Assembly: GCA_009695195.1 (NCBI GenBank)
Contig: SIBJ01000028.1
Coordinates: 1-38,508 of the forward strand
Direction: 5' to 3'
DNA: 38,508 bases
Origin: Pedosphaera sp.
GTDB taxonomy: Bacteria > Verrucomicrobiota > Verrucomicrobiia > Limisphaerales > JADLHS01
The notes under the pieces are model-generated. The model made no database searches. It worked only from the letters and a program-made list of their open reading frames with translations, and was not told where the DNA came from. This document shows positions 15,780-24,712 of this stretch, in pieces; position 1 is the stretch's first letter; each line of letters opens with the position of its first letter. Both the position numbers and the translations under genes were made by a program.

Positions 15780-17399
15780 ATGGGCACGCTCTACTACGGC
15801 GACAACCTCGACATCCTCCGCCGTTATCTCAAGGACGAGTCCGTTGACCTCGTCTATCTCGACCCGCCCTTCAACTCCGCACAGAACTATAACGCCTTCT
15901 TCCACGAGAAGGACGGCACCGACGCCGCCAGCCAGATTCGCGCCTTCGAGGACACCTGGCATTGGGACATCGAGACGAAGAAAGCCTACGACGCCATCAC
16001 CGAACAGCCCGGCCGAGTTTCCGATGTGATGCAGGCGTTCTACCAGTTTCTCGGCGGCAACGACATGATGGCCTACCTCACCATGATGGCCTCGCGCCTC
16101 GTCGAACTACGCCGCGTCCTCAAACCCACCGGCTCGCTTTACCTCCACTGCGACCCGACCGCCTCGCATTACCTCAAGCTGCTGTGTGATGCGCTCATGG
16201 GAAAAGATAACTATCGAAACGAAATAATCTGGAAACGGACAACCGCAAAAGGTCTTGCCTTCCGTAGCTTGCCAAACAATCACGACATTCTTTTACTCTA
16301 CTCGAAAGGTGAGGACTTCGTCTGGAATCGTCCATTCAAAGCATACGACCTAACTAACCTTGAGGAGAAGACGGAAAAGAAATACAGCTACAAGGACCCG
16401 GATGGAAGACGCTATACGCTTGGAGACCTCAACAATCCAAACCCGGACCGCCCCAACCTGACTTACGAGTTTCTCGGGCACAAAAAAGTTTGGCGTTGGA
16501 CAAAAGAACGAATGGAGGCCGCTTACAAAGCTGGGATTGTCATCCAACCGAGTCCCGGAGCCGTTCCGCGAGTTAAGCGCTATCTGGATGAGCAAGAAGG
16601 CTGGCCACTGGACGATGTTTGGGAAGACATTCCTCCGCTCAATTCGCAAGCCAAAGAACGCCTCGGCTACCCGACGCAAAAACCCGTCGCGTTGCTGGAG
16701 CGCATCATCCAAGCCAGCAGCAATCCCGGCGGGTTGGTGCTCGACCCGTTCTGCGGCTGCGGCACAACGATTGACGCCGCGGAGAAGAATAGCCGCGAAT
16801 GGATCGGCATAGACATCACGCATCTCGCCACCTCGCTCATCAAGAGCCGCCTGCGCGACACCTACGGCAGCAATATCCAGATCAAGACCGTCGGCGAGCC
16901 GGTTACGCCCAACGAAGCCGACAAACTCGCGCTCGAAGACAAATACCAATTCCAATGGTGGGCGCTCGGCTTGGTCGGCGCGCGTCCCGTCGAGCAAAAG
17001 AAAGGCGCGGACCACGGCATTGATGGCAAGATTCTTTTCCGCGACGACGCGAAAGCCGCCAAGCCAGAACAAATCATCATTCAAGTCAAAGGCGGCAAGA
17101 CCGGCGTGAAGGACGTGCGCGATTTGCGCGGCGTGCTCGACCGCGAGAAAGCGGCCATCGGCGTGTTGATTTCCCTTCAGGGCGCCACGTCACCGATGGA
17201 AACCGAAGCCGCCAGCGCCGGATTCTACACGCACAAAGTCAACGGCCTGAAATATCCGCGACTTCAGTTGCGCACCGTGCGGGAATTGATGGCCGGCAAA
17301 GGCATCGAACGCCCGGTAAATCTGGCGGTGGACGACACCTTCAAAAAAGCTCCCAAGACCAAAGCGAAGAGCCATGCCCAGTCCGAGATGGGATTGTAA
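15780..17399 (+). CDS. Beta-class DNA methyltransferase fused to Mrr-type nuclease
   Basis: A 539-residue single-chain enzyme. The catalytic motif IV DPPF is at residues 28-31, and the SAM-binding motif I LDPFCGCGTT is at 321-330. This order defines a beta-class N4-cytosine or N6-adenine methyltransferase, with the target-recognition region between. From about residue 385 a second domain has AD411HGID415GKI and IIQVK (K437), matching the D...QxK catalytic pattern of Mrr-type PD-(D/E)XK nucleases. It could be a self-contained restriction-modification enzyme, or the nuclease could cut modified DNA. Bases 16201-16440 (residues 141-220) are 44% GC by count (106/240), against 65% at 16081-16140 and 57% at 16981-17040, so the recognition region may have been exchanged. 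Confidence 0.9.
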   Translation: MGTLYYGDNLDILRRYLKDESVDLVYLDPPFNSAQNYNAFFHEKDGTDAASQIRAFEDTWHWDIETKKAYDAITEQPGRVSDVMQAFYQFLGGNDMMAYLTMMASRLVELRRVLKPTGSLYLHCDPTASHYLKLLCDALMGKDNYRNEIIWKRTTAKGLAFRSLPNNHDILLLYSKGEDFVWNRPFKAYDLTNLEEKTEKKYSYKDPDGRRYTLGDLNNPNPDRPNLTYEFLGHKKVWRWTKERMEAAYKAGIVIQPSPGAVPRVKRYLDEQEGWPLDDVWEDIPPLNSQAKERLGYPTQKPVALLERIIQASSNPGGLVLDPFCGCGTTIDAAEKNSREWIGIDITHLATSLIKSRLRDTYGSNIQIKTVGEPVTPNEADKLALEDKYQFQWWALGLVGARPVEQKKGADHGIDGKILFRDDAKAAKPEQIIIQVKGGKTGVKDVRDLRGVLDREKAAIGVLISLQGATSPMETEAASAGFYTHKVNGLKYPRLQLRTVRELMAGKGIERPVNLAVDDTFKKAPKTKAKSHAQSEMGL

Positions 17400-17426
17400 A
17401 AACTCTTTTTCAATTCGTCCAAAGCA

Positions 17427-18941
17427 TCACTCACTCCGCCCCGCAAACCCCGCCAGCATCACTGCGATCTGATCAATCTCCGCCCGCCCGCTGTGCTCGG
17501 TGTCCGGCGCGACGTAGCGGTTGAGCATCACGCTGAAAATCAAGCGCTCGCCCGCCGCCGTCTTCACATGGCCGGAAAGCGAGTTCGCCCAGCGCAAGGT
17601 CCCGGTCTTCGCGCGCACGTTGCCGGCGGCCGGCGTGTTCTTCATCCGGTTGCGCAACGTGCCGTCCACGCCCGCGATGGGCAGCGCGTTCAGGTACGCG
17701 TCGGCTTCGGCGTGGCGGCTCATGTATTGCAGCAGCGCGATGGTGGCGTTCGGCGTCGTGAGGTTGTTGCGCGAGAGTCCCGAGCCTTCCTCGAACTGCA
17801 CGTCGCCCGGTTTCACGCCGGCCTTCGCGACGAACGCGCGCAGTTCGCGGATGCCGACGTCTTCGGTCGTCTGAAACCAGTGCCCTTCGCGGAACTGCTC
17901 CAGCGCGCCGATGTGCGCGAGCACGAGGTCGGTGTAAAGGTTTTGCGACGGCTTCTGCACTTCGCGCACGAGGTCACGCATCGGCGGCGATTCAACAAAC
18001 CCCAACTCGACGAGCTTCGACATATCGCGCGCCTTCACCTGCCGGTCGAGCCAGTTCCAGGTGCGCGTCTTGCCGCTCACCTTGACGCCGTGGCGCGCGA
18101 GGGCTTCCTTGAAGAACGCGACGAACAAGCCGGTCGGATTGTGCATCGTCACGTCGTCCTTGAATTCATTTTCCTCGATCGGCATCCGGCCGGTGACGTA
18201 AAGCACGTTGGCCTCGAGGGGCCGGTGAACATTGATCTGCGGGCGTCCGCCGCCGGCCACGGTCAACACGCGGTTGCTGATGGCGAGGTAGGTCGTCGCG
18301 GGCGCGAGCGTGATGCGCGCGGGCGCGCCGTTGCTCGCGCCGGGCTTCACGGAAAGTTGCAGCGTGTTGTCGTTGATCGTGAGCGCCGAGATTTCCGCGC
18401 CGTAATAATTCTCCAGGTCGTCCCACGCCCAGCCCGAACCGTAAGGCGGCCCATGGATGAAACTGTCGTCGCCCACAAGATCGCCGCTGATGCGTTTGAC
18501 GCCGGCGTTCGTAAGCGCGGCGACGAGCGGTTCGAGCGCCCGGTAAATATCGCCGGCGTTCAGGCGGGCGTTGATCGTCGGATCACCGCGGCCATAGATG
18601 ATGAGATCACCCTTCAAAACTCCGCGCCGGTCCGGTTTGGCGGCGGCGTAAAGCGAAGTCTTGATGCGGTAATCGCCGCCGAGTTTGTCGAGCGCGAGCG
18701 CCATCGTGTAGAGCTTGGAATTGGACGCCGGACTGAAAAGTTTTCCCGCGTCGTGCTCGAAAAGCGTTTTGCCCGTGTCGAGCGAAACGATTTTCACGCC
18801 CAGCGAACCGGCGCCGAACCGCGGGTTCGTGACATGCTCGGTGAGCCGTTGCTGAAGTTCCGCGAGCGTGGCAGGCGGCGCGGAAGTCTGGGCTTGAACG
18901 GGAACCAGACTCAGCGCGAGCAACAGAAGCAACGTCGCCAT
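17427..18941 (-). CDS. dacB: D-alanyl-D-alanine carboxypeptidase/endopeptidase (PBP4 type)
   Basis: A 504-residue class C penicillin-binding protein of peptidase family S13. It has a signal peptide (about 1-18), the SxxK motif S73-N-S-K76, an SxN-type motif in GSGLSRNN and a KTG triad in RAKTGTL near the C-terminus. It would trim or cleave peptidoglycan cross-links in the periplasm. The frame runs on upstream to 19172, but that part reads through a repeat and is not protein-like; the ATG at 18941 directly starts the signal peptide. It converges with the methyltransferase gene, 27 bp apart, with no clear terminator between. Confidence 0.9.
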   Translation of the reverse strand: MATLLLLLALSLVPVQAQTSAPPATLAELQQRLTEHVTNPRFGAGSLGVKIVSLDTGKTLFEHDAGKLFSPASNSKLYTMALALDKLGGDYRIKTSLYAAAKPDRRGVLKGDLIIYGRGDPTINARLNAGDIYRALEPLVAALTNAGVKRISGDLVGDDSFIHGPPYGSGWAWDDLENYYGAEISALTINDNTLQLSVKPGASNGAPARITLAPATTYLAISNRVLTVAGGGRPQINVHRPLEANVLYVTGRMPIEENEFKDDVTMHNPTGLFVAFFKEALARHGVKVSGKTRTWNWLDRQVKARDMSKLVELGFVESPPMRDLVREVQKPSQNLYTDLVLAHIGALEQFREGHWFQTTEDVGIRELRAFVAKAGVKPGDVQFEEGSGLSRNNLTTPNATIALLQYMSRHAEADAYLNALPIAGVDGTLRNRMKNTPAAGNVRAKTGTLRWANSLSGHVKTAAGERLIFSVMLNRYVAPDTEHSGRAEIDQIAVMLAGFAGRSE

Positions 18942-18960
18942 GATTGACCCGCACGATTGG

Positions 18961-19110
18961 CCGCAAGGTCTTGGAGTGCGGTGGCTGGCGGGGAACGGGG
19001 CTGACACCGCTTTTGCGTCGGCAGTACTGGAGCCGCAATAAAATCCACGCCCGGGAAAGCGGCGTGTGCCCCCACCCCTTACCCGCCGCACTCCAAGACG
19101 CTGGCGCGGC
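18961..19110. repeat. Diverged copy of the GGACTGCGGTGGC inverted repeat
   Basis: The left arm begins with GTCTTGGAGTGCGGTGGC and reaches GACACCGCTTT. The right arm starts AAAGCGGCGTGTG and ends CCGCCGCACTCCAAGAC. The arrangement and key words match the repeats at 23721-23900 and 38331-38508, but this copy is much diverged. It occupies the region upstream of the PBP4-type gene. Confidence 0.6.
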
Positions 19111-19176
19111 GATGGAAACCGCAGGCGGGTTCTCAATCCAGGTTCACCCCACAGCAGTTGAGTCTTTTTCATAAAT

Positions 19177-19491
19177 TCATTTCCCGGTGAGCGTCACGGC
19201 TTCGCGCGCCCAATCCGACAGATGGCGCGCGTCTTCGATGACATCCGCCGGGACTTCGTAGTAGGAGTTGAGCCGCTGCTTCACGTTCGGGCGAAACGGT
19301 CTCATGCCTCGCTGAACGTATGCTTCGCGCGTGGTCTCGGTGGTTTTGAAATAGAGCCGGCCTTTGAAAATGATGCCGAAGATTTTCTCGCCGGCGTAAA
19401 GCCCGCAGCCGCCGAACATCGCGCGACCTGCCAGCCCCCGCAGTTCGCGCAACTGGTCGAGAACGAAATCCTTGAACGAATCATCATTCAT
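19177..19491 (-). CDS. TfoX N-terminal domain protein
   Basis: A 104-residue protein consisting of a single TfoX-N/Sxy-like domain: RAMFGGCGLYAGEKIFGII, then GRLYFKTTE and a C-terminal YYEVPADVIED. In gamma-proteobacteria TfoX regulates competence with CRP; small stand-alone versions elsewhere have no proven role. Its ATG overlaps the stop of the upstream lipoprotein gene by 4 bp (19488-19491), so the two are translationally coupled. Confidence 0.85.
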   Translation of the reverse strand: MNDDSFKDFVLDQLRELRGLAGRAMFGGCGLYAGEKIFGIIFKGRLYFKTTETTREAYVQRGMRPFRPNVKQRLNSYYEVPADVIEDARHLSDWAREAVTLTGK

Positions 19492-19943
19492 TTTGGCCGC
19501 GCCAGTTCGAACACGCCGTGGTCGTATTTCGAGCGATAGGTGGAGGTGAAATTCGTCAGCGATGCGCGGCCTTCGTAGTAATAAATGCCGCCCGCGAGCT
19601 TGCCGAGGTTCGCCTCGCCGTTGAATTCCCAGCCGTCGAAATGCGGCTGCACGGCGAGCGGCACGGTGTAGCCGAATTTCAGCACGCGCGCGTAGGTGGC
19701 GCGAAACCGCGCGTGGTAAACGTCGTTGGTCGCCGGCGTCATCAGGCAACGCAGGTCGCCGCTGTGACCGTTGGCCTCGCTGACCCAACGGCCTTCCCAC
19801 CGGCCCGCGATGGAATCCGGTGGCGCGGGCTGGGCGGCGGCGCGCTGCCAGTCGCGATTGAACGTGGAGCAGCCGCAAAGCAACAGCGCACAACAGCCGG
19901 CGATGAACCGGCGTGAGCGCAAAATTCGGACGAGGACGTGCAC
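19488..19943 (-). CDS. Hypothetical lipoprotein
   Basis: With the GTG start at 19943 this is a 151-residue protein with a basic N-terminus (RILRSRR), a hydrophobic stretch and a lipobox LLCGC. The mature part contains IAGRWEGRW and IYYYEGRASLTNFTSTY, a beta-rich pattern without a family I can name. An ATG at 20000 would add 19 Pro/Arg-rich residues before the signal. I prefer 19943 because a promoter-like pair ends 7 bp upstream of it. It is coupled to the TfoX-domain gene. Confidence 0.7.
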   Translation of the reverse strand: MHVLVRILRSRRFIAGCCALLLCGCSTFNRDWQRAAAQPAPPDSIAGRWEGRWVSEANGHSGDLRCLMTPATNDVYHARFRATYARVLKFGYTVPLAVQPHFDGWEFNGEANLGKLAGGIYYYEGRASLTNFTSTYRSKYDHGVFELARPK

Positions 19944-19950
19944 GGGCGCG

Positions 19951-19979
19951 AGTTTGTTTCCACGCGGCGGGAGCGGCAA
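19951..19979 (-). promoter_or_regulatory. Candidate promoter of the lipoprotein-TfoX unit
   Basis: On the minus strand TTGCCG (19974-19979) and CAAACT (19951-19956) are separated by 17 bp. The -10 ends 7 bp before the GTG at 19943, which suggests a leaderless message. Confidence 0.35.
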
Positions 19980-19998
19980 GCGGTTTTTAGCCGTATCC

Positions 19999-20353
19999 AT
20001 TCAGCCGAAACCGGACGGAACAAACGCAGAGGCGCGGAGAACGCGGAGAGACGCAGAGATTTTTCGTTTTCGAATTGTTCACCAGACAGTGCTTTAGCAG
20101 CAGCCAGCTTTACTCTGCGATTCCCCGCACTGCTATGTCCCAACTTCGCCGCGTTCCGCGAAGATTTTTGGACAAGCCATTCAACCGCCGAGCCGCAATA
20201 GGCGCAGAGAAAGGCCGACGAACAAAAACCTCGGCGTCTATCGCGTCTCTGCGGTTCCTTCGGGCCGTCCCTTCGGTTGCGGCTTGGCCGCGCTGTGTTC
20301 TCCGCGCCTCCGCATTCATCGGGTGCGTGGTTCAACTGAATGGTTCCGGTTTA
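19999..20353. repeat. Palindromic repeat with GCAGAGGCGCGGAGAACGC arms
   Basis: The gene-free stretch 20001-20360 is bounded by inverted arms. The left arm includes CGCAGAGGCGCGGAGAACGC (20025-20044). The right arm includes GTGTTCTCCGCGCCTCCGC (about 20294-20312). CCGAAACCGG near the left end is mirrored by CCGGTTT near 20346. Between the arms is about 200 bp with secondary words such as GACGCAGAGA and TCTCTGCG. No gene is visible inside. It looks like a composite or decayed interspersed repeat. Confidence 0.6.
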
Positions 20354-20360
20354 GGGCCGT

Positions 20361-21392
20361 TCATTCGCGGACGCGGACGAACGTCTTCACCGCACGGTTG
20401 CCCGCCGTCATGCTCTTCAACAATTCCGGCAGTTCCGACAACGCGCACTCGCCGTCCACAAAATCGCGCGAGTGGATCACCCCGGCCTCAATGAATTCCA
20501 GCGCGCGCCGGATGGTGCGCGGCGTGTGATGAAAACTCGCGAGCAACGTGAGGTTCGAGTAGTGGATCAACGTCGTGTCCAGCGTGATGCTTGTGCCCGC
20601 CGGACAGCCGCCAAAGAAATTCACCGCGCCGCCCTTGCGGACGAGTTGCGCGGCGGCTTCCCACACTTCCGGCCGGCCGGTGGCTTCGATCACGGCGTCA
20701 AACCGCGTCTTCGTCGCGTCGCGGATTTTGCCCGCGAGATTTTTCCCGTCGCCAACGTCAATGACCTTGCTCGCGCCCAGTTTTTTCGCCGCGCGCAACC
20801 GCGCCGTGTGCCGTCCGGCCACGGTCACGTCGCAACCGAGTTCCTTCGCGAGCGCGACAAACATCAATCCGATCGGCCCGGCGCCGATGACGAGCACGTG
20901 CTGCCCGCGCGCAAGTTTCGTGTCCTCGACGCCCTGCACCACGCACGCGAGCGGCTCGACGAGCGCGGCGTCGCGGAAATCCGTCTCCGGTTTGAGTCGC
21001 AGTAGATTTTTTTGGACGACGCGCGCCGGGATGACGATGGATTCGGCGTACGCCCCGTTCACGAAGAGCAGATCGTCGCAAAGATTTTCCTGCCGGTTGC
21101 GGCAAAAAAAACATTCCCCGCACGGCGCGGAGTTGGCGACGACCACGCGCTCACCAATTTTCCAACCCGAGACGCCCGCGCCCAACTCCGAAATCGTGCC
21201 CGCCAGTTCGTGTCCGAACACCGCCGGCGGGACGATCATCTTCGCGTGATAGCCGCGTTTGAAAACCTTCAGGTCCGTGCCGCAGGTGAGCGCGGCTTCG
21301 ATGCGGATGCGCACTTCGCCCGGCTGCAACTCACGGCGCACGACCCGCTCGACGCGGACGTCTTCCTTCCCGTAGAGCACAGCGGCTTTCAT
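20361..21392 (-). CDS. Zinc-dependent medium-chain alcohol dehydrogenase
   Basis: A 343-residue MDR enzyme of the sorbitol/threonine dehydrogenase type. Catalytic zinc ligands C37 and H61-E62, and structural zinc cysteines C91, C94, C97 and C105 are all present. The NAD(P) motif GAGPIG lies near residues 170-175. It would oxidise a polyol or secondary alcohol with NAD(P); the exact substrate is not evident. A TAACTT hexamer (21398-21403) ends 5 bp before the ATG. It stands alone between the repeat region and the peptidase gene. Confidence 0.9.
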   Translation of the reverse strand: MKAAVLYGKEDVRVERVVRRELQPGEVRIRIEAALTCGTDLKVFKRGYHAKMIVPPAVFGHELAGTISELGAGVSGWKIGERVVVANSAPCGECFFCRNRQENLCDDLLFVNGAYAESIVIPARVVQKNLLRLKPETDFRDAALVEPLACVVQGVEDTKLARGQHVLVIGAGPIGLMFVALAKELGCDVTVAGRHTARLRAAKKLGASKVIDVGDGKNLAGKIRDATKTRFDAVIEATGRPEVWEAAAQLVRKGGAVNFFGGCPAGTSITLDTTLIHYSNLTLLASFHHTPRTIRRALEFIEAGVIHSRDFVDGECALSELPELLKSMTAGNRAVKTFVRVRE

Positions 21393-21479
21393 GCGGCAAG
21401 TTATGGCGGTAAAGCCGCCGGAGCGGAAGCAAAAGATTTTGCTAGTTCGGGCCCTTGCGGCGTCGTTGGAGAACAGCGT

Positions 21480-23621
21480 TCAGTTCACACCGATCTTTTT
21501 CAGGAACGGCTCGATGGCGCGTTTGCGACCGAGGAATTTCTCGATGGACTCGTTCGCGTCGCGCGCATTGCCGACGGCGTAGATTTCATCGCGCAGACGG
21601 CGGCCGGCGTTCACATCCAGATAACCGTCCGGCGCTTTCTCGAACACCGTGGCCATGTCCGCCGCGATGGCGTCGGCCCACGCGTAGCCGTAATAGCCCG
21701 CGTCGTAGCCGACGAAATGGCCGAGGTGCGCCACGAGATAACTGCCGTCCGGCACGGGCAGGAAGGTATCGCTCAGGGATTTGTTCGCGAGGGCCATCGA
21801 GTCCTTCACGTTCGCGGCGTCAATCTGCGAGTGCAACATCAGGTCCATGATGCCGAACGAAAGCTGGCGCCGATAAAAAGTTCCGTAGATGGCGTACTTC
21901 GCGGTCTTGATCTGGCCGAGGATTTCCGGCGGGATTTTTTTACTCGGGTCGCGGTAGTCCGCCGCGAAACTGTCGAGCACCTTCTTGTCCCACACCCACG
22001 CTTCGAGCATCTGCGACGGCGCTTCGACGAAATCGCCGGGCACACTCGTGCCGGAGAAGCGACCGAATTTCGCGCGGGTGAGCAAGCCGTGCATCGCGTG
22101 GCCGAACTCGTGGAACATCGTCACCACGTCGTCATGTTGCAGCAGCGATGGCGTGTCGCCGGTCGGCGGCGGGAAATTGCACACGAGCGAAATCACCGGG
22201 CGTTGATACGAGCCGTCGCTCATACGCTTGCCGTCGATGACCTGGAACATCGCGAAGTGGTTGAACTTTCCTTCGCGCGGGAACAGGTCGAGATAAAACA
22301 GTCCGAGCGGCTCGCCCGTTTTTGAATCGCTCACCGCCCAAAGCTGGAGGTCGCCGATCCATTTGTACGGCGCTTCGATGCGCTCGAACTTCAGTCCGAA
22401 GATCCGTTGATAGATCGAGAACATCCCGTCGAGGACGCGTTGCATCGGGAAGTAAACGCGCAACGCCTCGGTGTCCACGGTGTACTTTTCCTTCTTCAAC
22501 ATCTCGGCGTAATAGCGCCAGTCCCAGATGTAAATCTGCGCGTTCGCGTCGCCGGTCTCGCGCGCCTTCAGTTTGCGGAACTCGGCCAGCTCGGCGTCGA
22601 ACTTCGGCTGCAAACCCTTGTTCAGTTTCTGCTCGAACTCCAGCGCCGTCGCGCCGGTCTTCGCCATCTTCACTTCGGTTTGAAAATCCGCCCAGTTTTT
22701 GTAGCCGAGCTTCGTGGCGATGTCGTGACGCAGCACGAGCAGCTTCCCGATGAGCGGATCGTTCTCGGCCATCGCGAGGCTGTGCTGTTCGGTCACGATG
22801 CGTTTGCGGACGGCTTCGCTCTTCGCGTTCTCGGCCACGGCGAGATATTGCCACGTGACGTTGACGAGGATCGTGTATTCGTCGTCGCCGGTCTTCACAC
22901 CGGGCGCGGCGAGGAGGCTATCGGGACAACCGGCGAGTTCGGCCTTGGTGAACTTGAGCGCCTTCTGCGACTTGGTAACGTTCGCGGAAAAATCCGTGCC
23001 GACAGCGGACAATTCCTTGCGCAACTTTTCCACTTCATCGCGCCCGGCCTTTGGCAACGCCAGCCCGGCGCGGCGATAATCGCGCATCGTCTCCTCGAAC
23101 AACTTCGCGTCCTCGCCGCTCAGTTTTGGCTTCGTGTCGGCGAACGCCTTCACCACGCGGTAAACATCCTCGCGATAATCCAGACCCACCGCCCATTCCT
23201 GAAACGTCTTGATCGCCTCGGTCGCGGCATCGCGCACGGCGGCGATGGTGCTCGTCTCCTTGATCAAGTTGAGGCGATTCGCCAGTTGCCCGGCCTCGTA
23301 GCCGATGTCGTCGAGCGCCTGGATGGTATTCGCGAAATTGACCTTCTCCGCCGCAAGCTTGCCGACGACGTCGAGCGCGAGGTCGGCGTTCGTGATGGCG
23401 CGTTGCATCGCGGCCTTCACCGTTTCGGGCGTGGTCTCGAATTCCGGCAGGCGGATGACGTTGTGGAATTTTCCGGCGCGTTGTTGGAATTCGGCGAGCG
23501 TCAGCCCGGCGTTGGATTTTTCGGTGGGCATGTCGGCGCAGCAGCTTGGTTGGTTGGATTGAGTGGAGCAGGAAGTCGCAATCGCGGCAGTCATGAGAAG
23601 GCAGAGATTTTTCTTCAACAT
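21480..23621 (-). CDS. M3-family zinc oligopeptidase, exported
   Basis: A 713-residue metallopeptidase of family M3 (thimet oligopeptidase/PrlC/Dcp group). The zinc site is H504-E-F-G-H508 followed by the third ligand E533 in DFVEAPSQ. The N-terminus has a signal peptide ending in ATSCSTQ, suggesting a lipoprotein, so this enzyme probably works outside the cytoplasm, unlike E. coli PrlC. It degrades short peptides. The length is normal for the family. A promoter-like pair ends 6 bp before the ATG. Confidence 0.92.
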   Translation of the reverse strand: MLKKNLCLLMTAAIATSCSTQSNQPSCCADMPTEKSNAGLTLAEFQQRAGKFHNVIRLPEFETTPETVKAAMQRAITNADLALDVVGKLAAEKVNFANTIQALDDIGYEAGQLANRLNLIKETSTIAAVRDAATEAIKTFQEWAVGLDYREDVYRVVKAFADTKPKLSGEDAKLFEETMRDYRRAGLALPKAGRDEVEKLRKELSAVGTDFSANVTKSQKALKFTKAELAGCPDSLLAAPGVKTGDDEYTILVNVTWQYLAVAENAKSEAVRKRIVTEQHSLAMAENDPLIGKLLVLRHDIATKLGYKNWADFQTEVKMAKTGATALEFEQKLNKGLQPKFDAELAEFRKLKARETGDANAQIYIWDWRYYAEMLKKEKYTVDTEALRVYFPMQRVLDGMFSIYQRIFGLKFERIEAPYKWIGDLQLWAVSDSKTGEPLGLFYLDLFPREGKFNHFAMFQVIDGKRMSDGSYQRPVISLVCNFPPPTGDTPSLLQHDDVVTMFHEFGHAMHGLLTRAKFGRFSGTSVPGDFVEAPSQMLEAWVWDKKVLDSFAADYRDPSKKIPPEILGQIKTAKYAIYGTFYRRQLSFGIMDLMLHSQIDAANVKDSMALANKSLSDTFLPVPDGSYLVAHLGHFVGYDAGYYGYAWADAIAADMATVFEKAPDGYLDVNAGRRLRDEIYAVGNARDANESIEKFLGRKRAIEPFLKKIGVN

Positions 23622-23627
23622 GGCGGC

Positions 23628-23656
23628 AAGCTAACGAGGCGCGGCGCGGGCTTCAA
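23628..23656 (-). promoter_or_regulatory. Candidate leaderless promoter of the M3 peptidase
   Basis: On the minus strand TTGAAG (23651-23656) and TAGCTT (23628-23633) are separated by 17 bp. Only six bases (GCCGCC) lie between the -10 and the ATG, so transcription would start at or beside the start codon. Confidence 0.45.
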
Positions 23657-23720
23657 GCGGATTTCCGGCGGCGGGCTTACGCAGCCGGAGCGCGGGCCAT
23701 TGCCGGGTGGTATTAAAAAC

Positions 23721-23900
23721 GGGTGCGGGCATTATGGACTGCGGTGGCAAGTCGGACGCGACACCGCTTTGGCACCGACGACGGCGAGGGCAATGAGCAA
23801 CCCGCCCCGTTCGCTCGAAAGCGGTGTCGCGTCCGACTTGCCACCGCAGTCCAAAAATACCGCCAGCACCCGCTCACCCGCACCCGCCTTTAATCGCACC
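23721..23900. repeat. Inverted-repeat element, copy 1 (36-bp perfect arms)
   Basis: Arms 23735-23770 and 23818-23853 are perfect 36-bp reverse complements, starting TGGACTGCGGTGGC and ending GACACCGCTTT, around a 47-bp centre. The flank on the right (CCGCCAGCACCCGCTCACCC, then TAATCGCACC) is also shared with the copy at 38331-38508, which lies in the opposite orientation. This fills the 344-bp gap 23622-23965; no gene is visible in it. Size and structure suggest a MITE or REPIN-like element. Confidence 0.85.
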
Positions 23901-23965
23901 CCGAGCCGCCCGCGCTCCGGAACTTCCGCTGGCGTTCCGGCGAAATCACTCTACGCTCGCGCGGC

Positions 23966-24682
23966 ATGAACTGGCCGTTCCTCGCCGCGGCGTTGGTCCT
24001 CGCCGGATTTGTTCAAGGCCTGACCGGCTTCGGCTTCGGACTGGTTTCGATGTCGCTGCTGCCGCTGGTGATCAGCATCAAACAGGCGGCGGCGTTCTCC
24101 ACTGTCTTCTCACTGCTCGCGACCTTCTCGATTTTTTTCCGGCACTACCGCGAATACAACTGGCGGCACGGCTTCGTGTTTCTCGCCAGCGTTTGCGTCG
24201 GCGTGCCGGCCGGCGTGTTCTTTCTGGAAAAAATGCCCGAGGCCGTGCTCATCAAAATTCTGGGCGCAATGATGCTGTTGTTCGCGGCGCGGGAATTTCT
24301 TTTCAACGCGCAGCCGAAAACCATTCCGTCGTGGCTCACGGTTCCCCTTGGAATGTTCAGCGGCACATTGAGCGGCGCGTTCAATCTCGGTGGCATCCCG
24401 AGCGCGGCCTACGCCTACGCGCACCCGTGGAGCCGCGGACAGATCATGGCGTTCCTGCAAGTGATGATCACGTTGAGCTGCGCGCTGCGCATCGGCTTCT
24501 ACGGGAAGTTCGGTTATTTCCGCGACATCCCGCTGGGCTACGCCGCGCTGCTGGCGCTGCCGATCTCGCTCGCGCTTTGGCTCGGTCACGTCGCGCTCGC
24601 GAAGGTCCAACCGAAGCACATGCGCGCCGGCGTCTTCGCCTTCATCGGCGCGGCGGGAGTTTATTATTTGTTCTGGCATTGA
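23966..24682 (+). CDS. TauE/SafE family membrane permease
   Basis: A 238-residue integral membrane protein with six to eight predicted hydrophobic segments. It opens with a segment followed by GFVQGLTGFGFGLVSMSLLP, the glycine-rich signature of the TauE/SafE sulfite/sulfonate exporter family, and repeats a related GMFSGTLSGAFNLGG in the second half. Transported anions could be sulfite, sulfoacetate or similar. TACGCT (23952-23957) ends 8 bp before the ATG. No sulfur-metabolism gene is adjacent, so the substrate is open. Confidence 0.88.
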   Translation: MNWPFLAAALVLAGFVQGLTGFGFGLVSMSLLPLVISIKQAAAFSTVFSLLATFSIFFRHYREYNWRHGFVFLASVCVGVPAGVFFLEKMPEAVLIKILGAMMLLFAAREFLFNAQPKTIPSWLTVPLGMFSGTLSGAFNLGGIPSAAYAYAHPWSRGQIMAFLQVMITLSCALRIGFYGKFGYFRDIPLGYAALLALPISLALWLGHVALAKVQPKHMRAGVFAFIGAAGVYYLFWH

Positions 24683-24706
24683 CGCGGCCCGCTGGAAATT
24701 CATCTT
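24679..24706 (+). promoter_or_regulatory. Candidate promoter of the CBM9-like gene
   Basis: TTGACG (24679-24684), overlapping the TauE/SafE stop codon, and CATCTT (24701-24706) are 16 bp apart. The -10 ends 6 bp before the GTG at 24713. Confidence 0.4.
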
Positions 24707-24712
24707 GCCCGC

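Noticed and set aside
18942..19172. 77-residue extension of the PBP4-type protein
   Set aside because: It reads through the diverged inverted repeat and precedes a perfect signal peptide start.
23735..23853. CRISPR-like repeat pair
   Set aside because: Two arms in inverted, not direct, orientation with a single 47-bp centre; no array and no cas gene.
22407..23969. 520-residue plus-strand ORF
   Set aside because: Antisense to the M3 peptidase and running through the repeat element.
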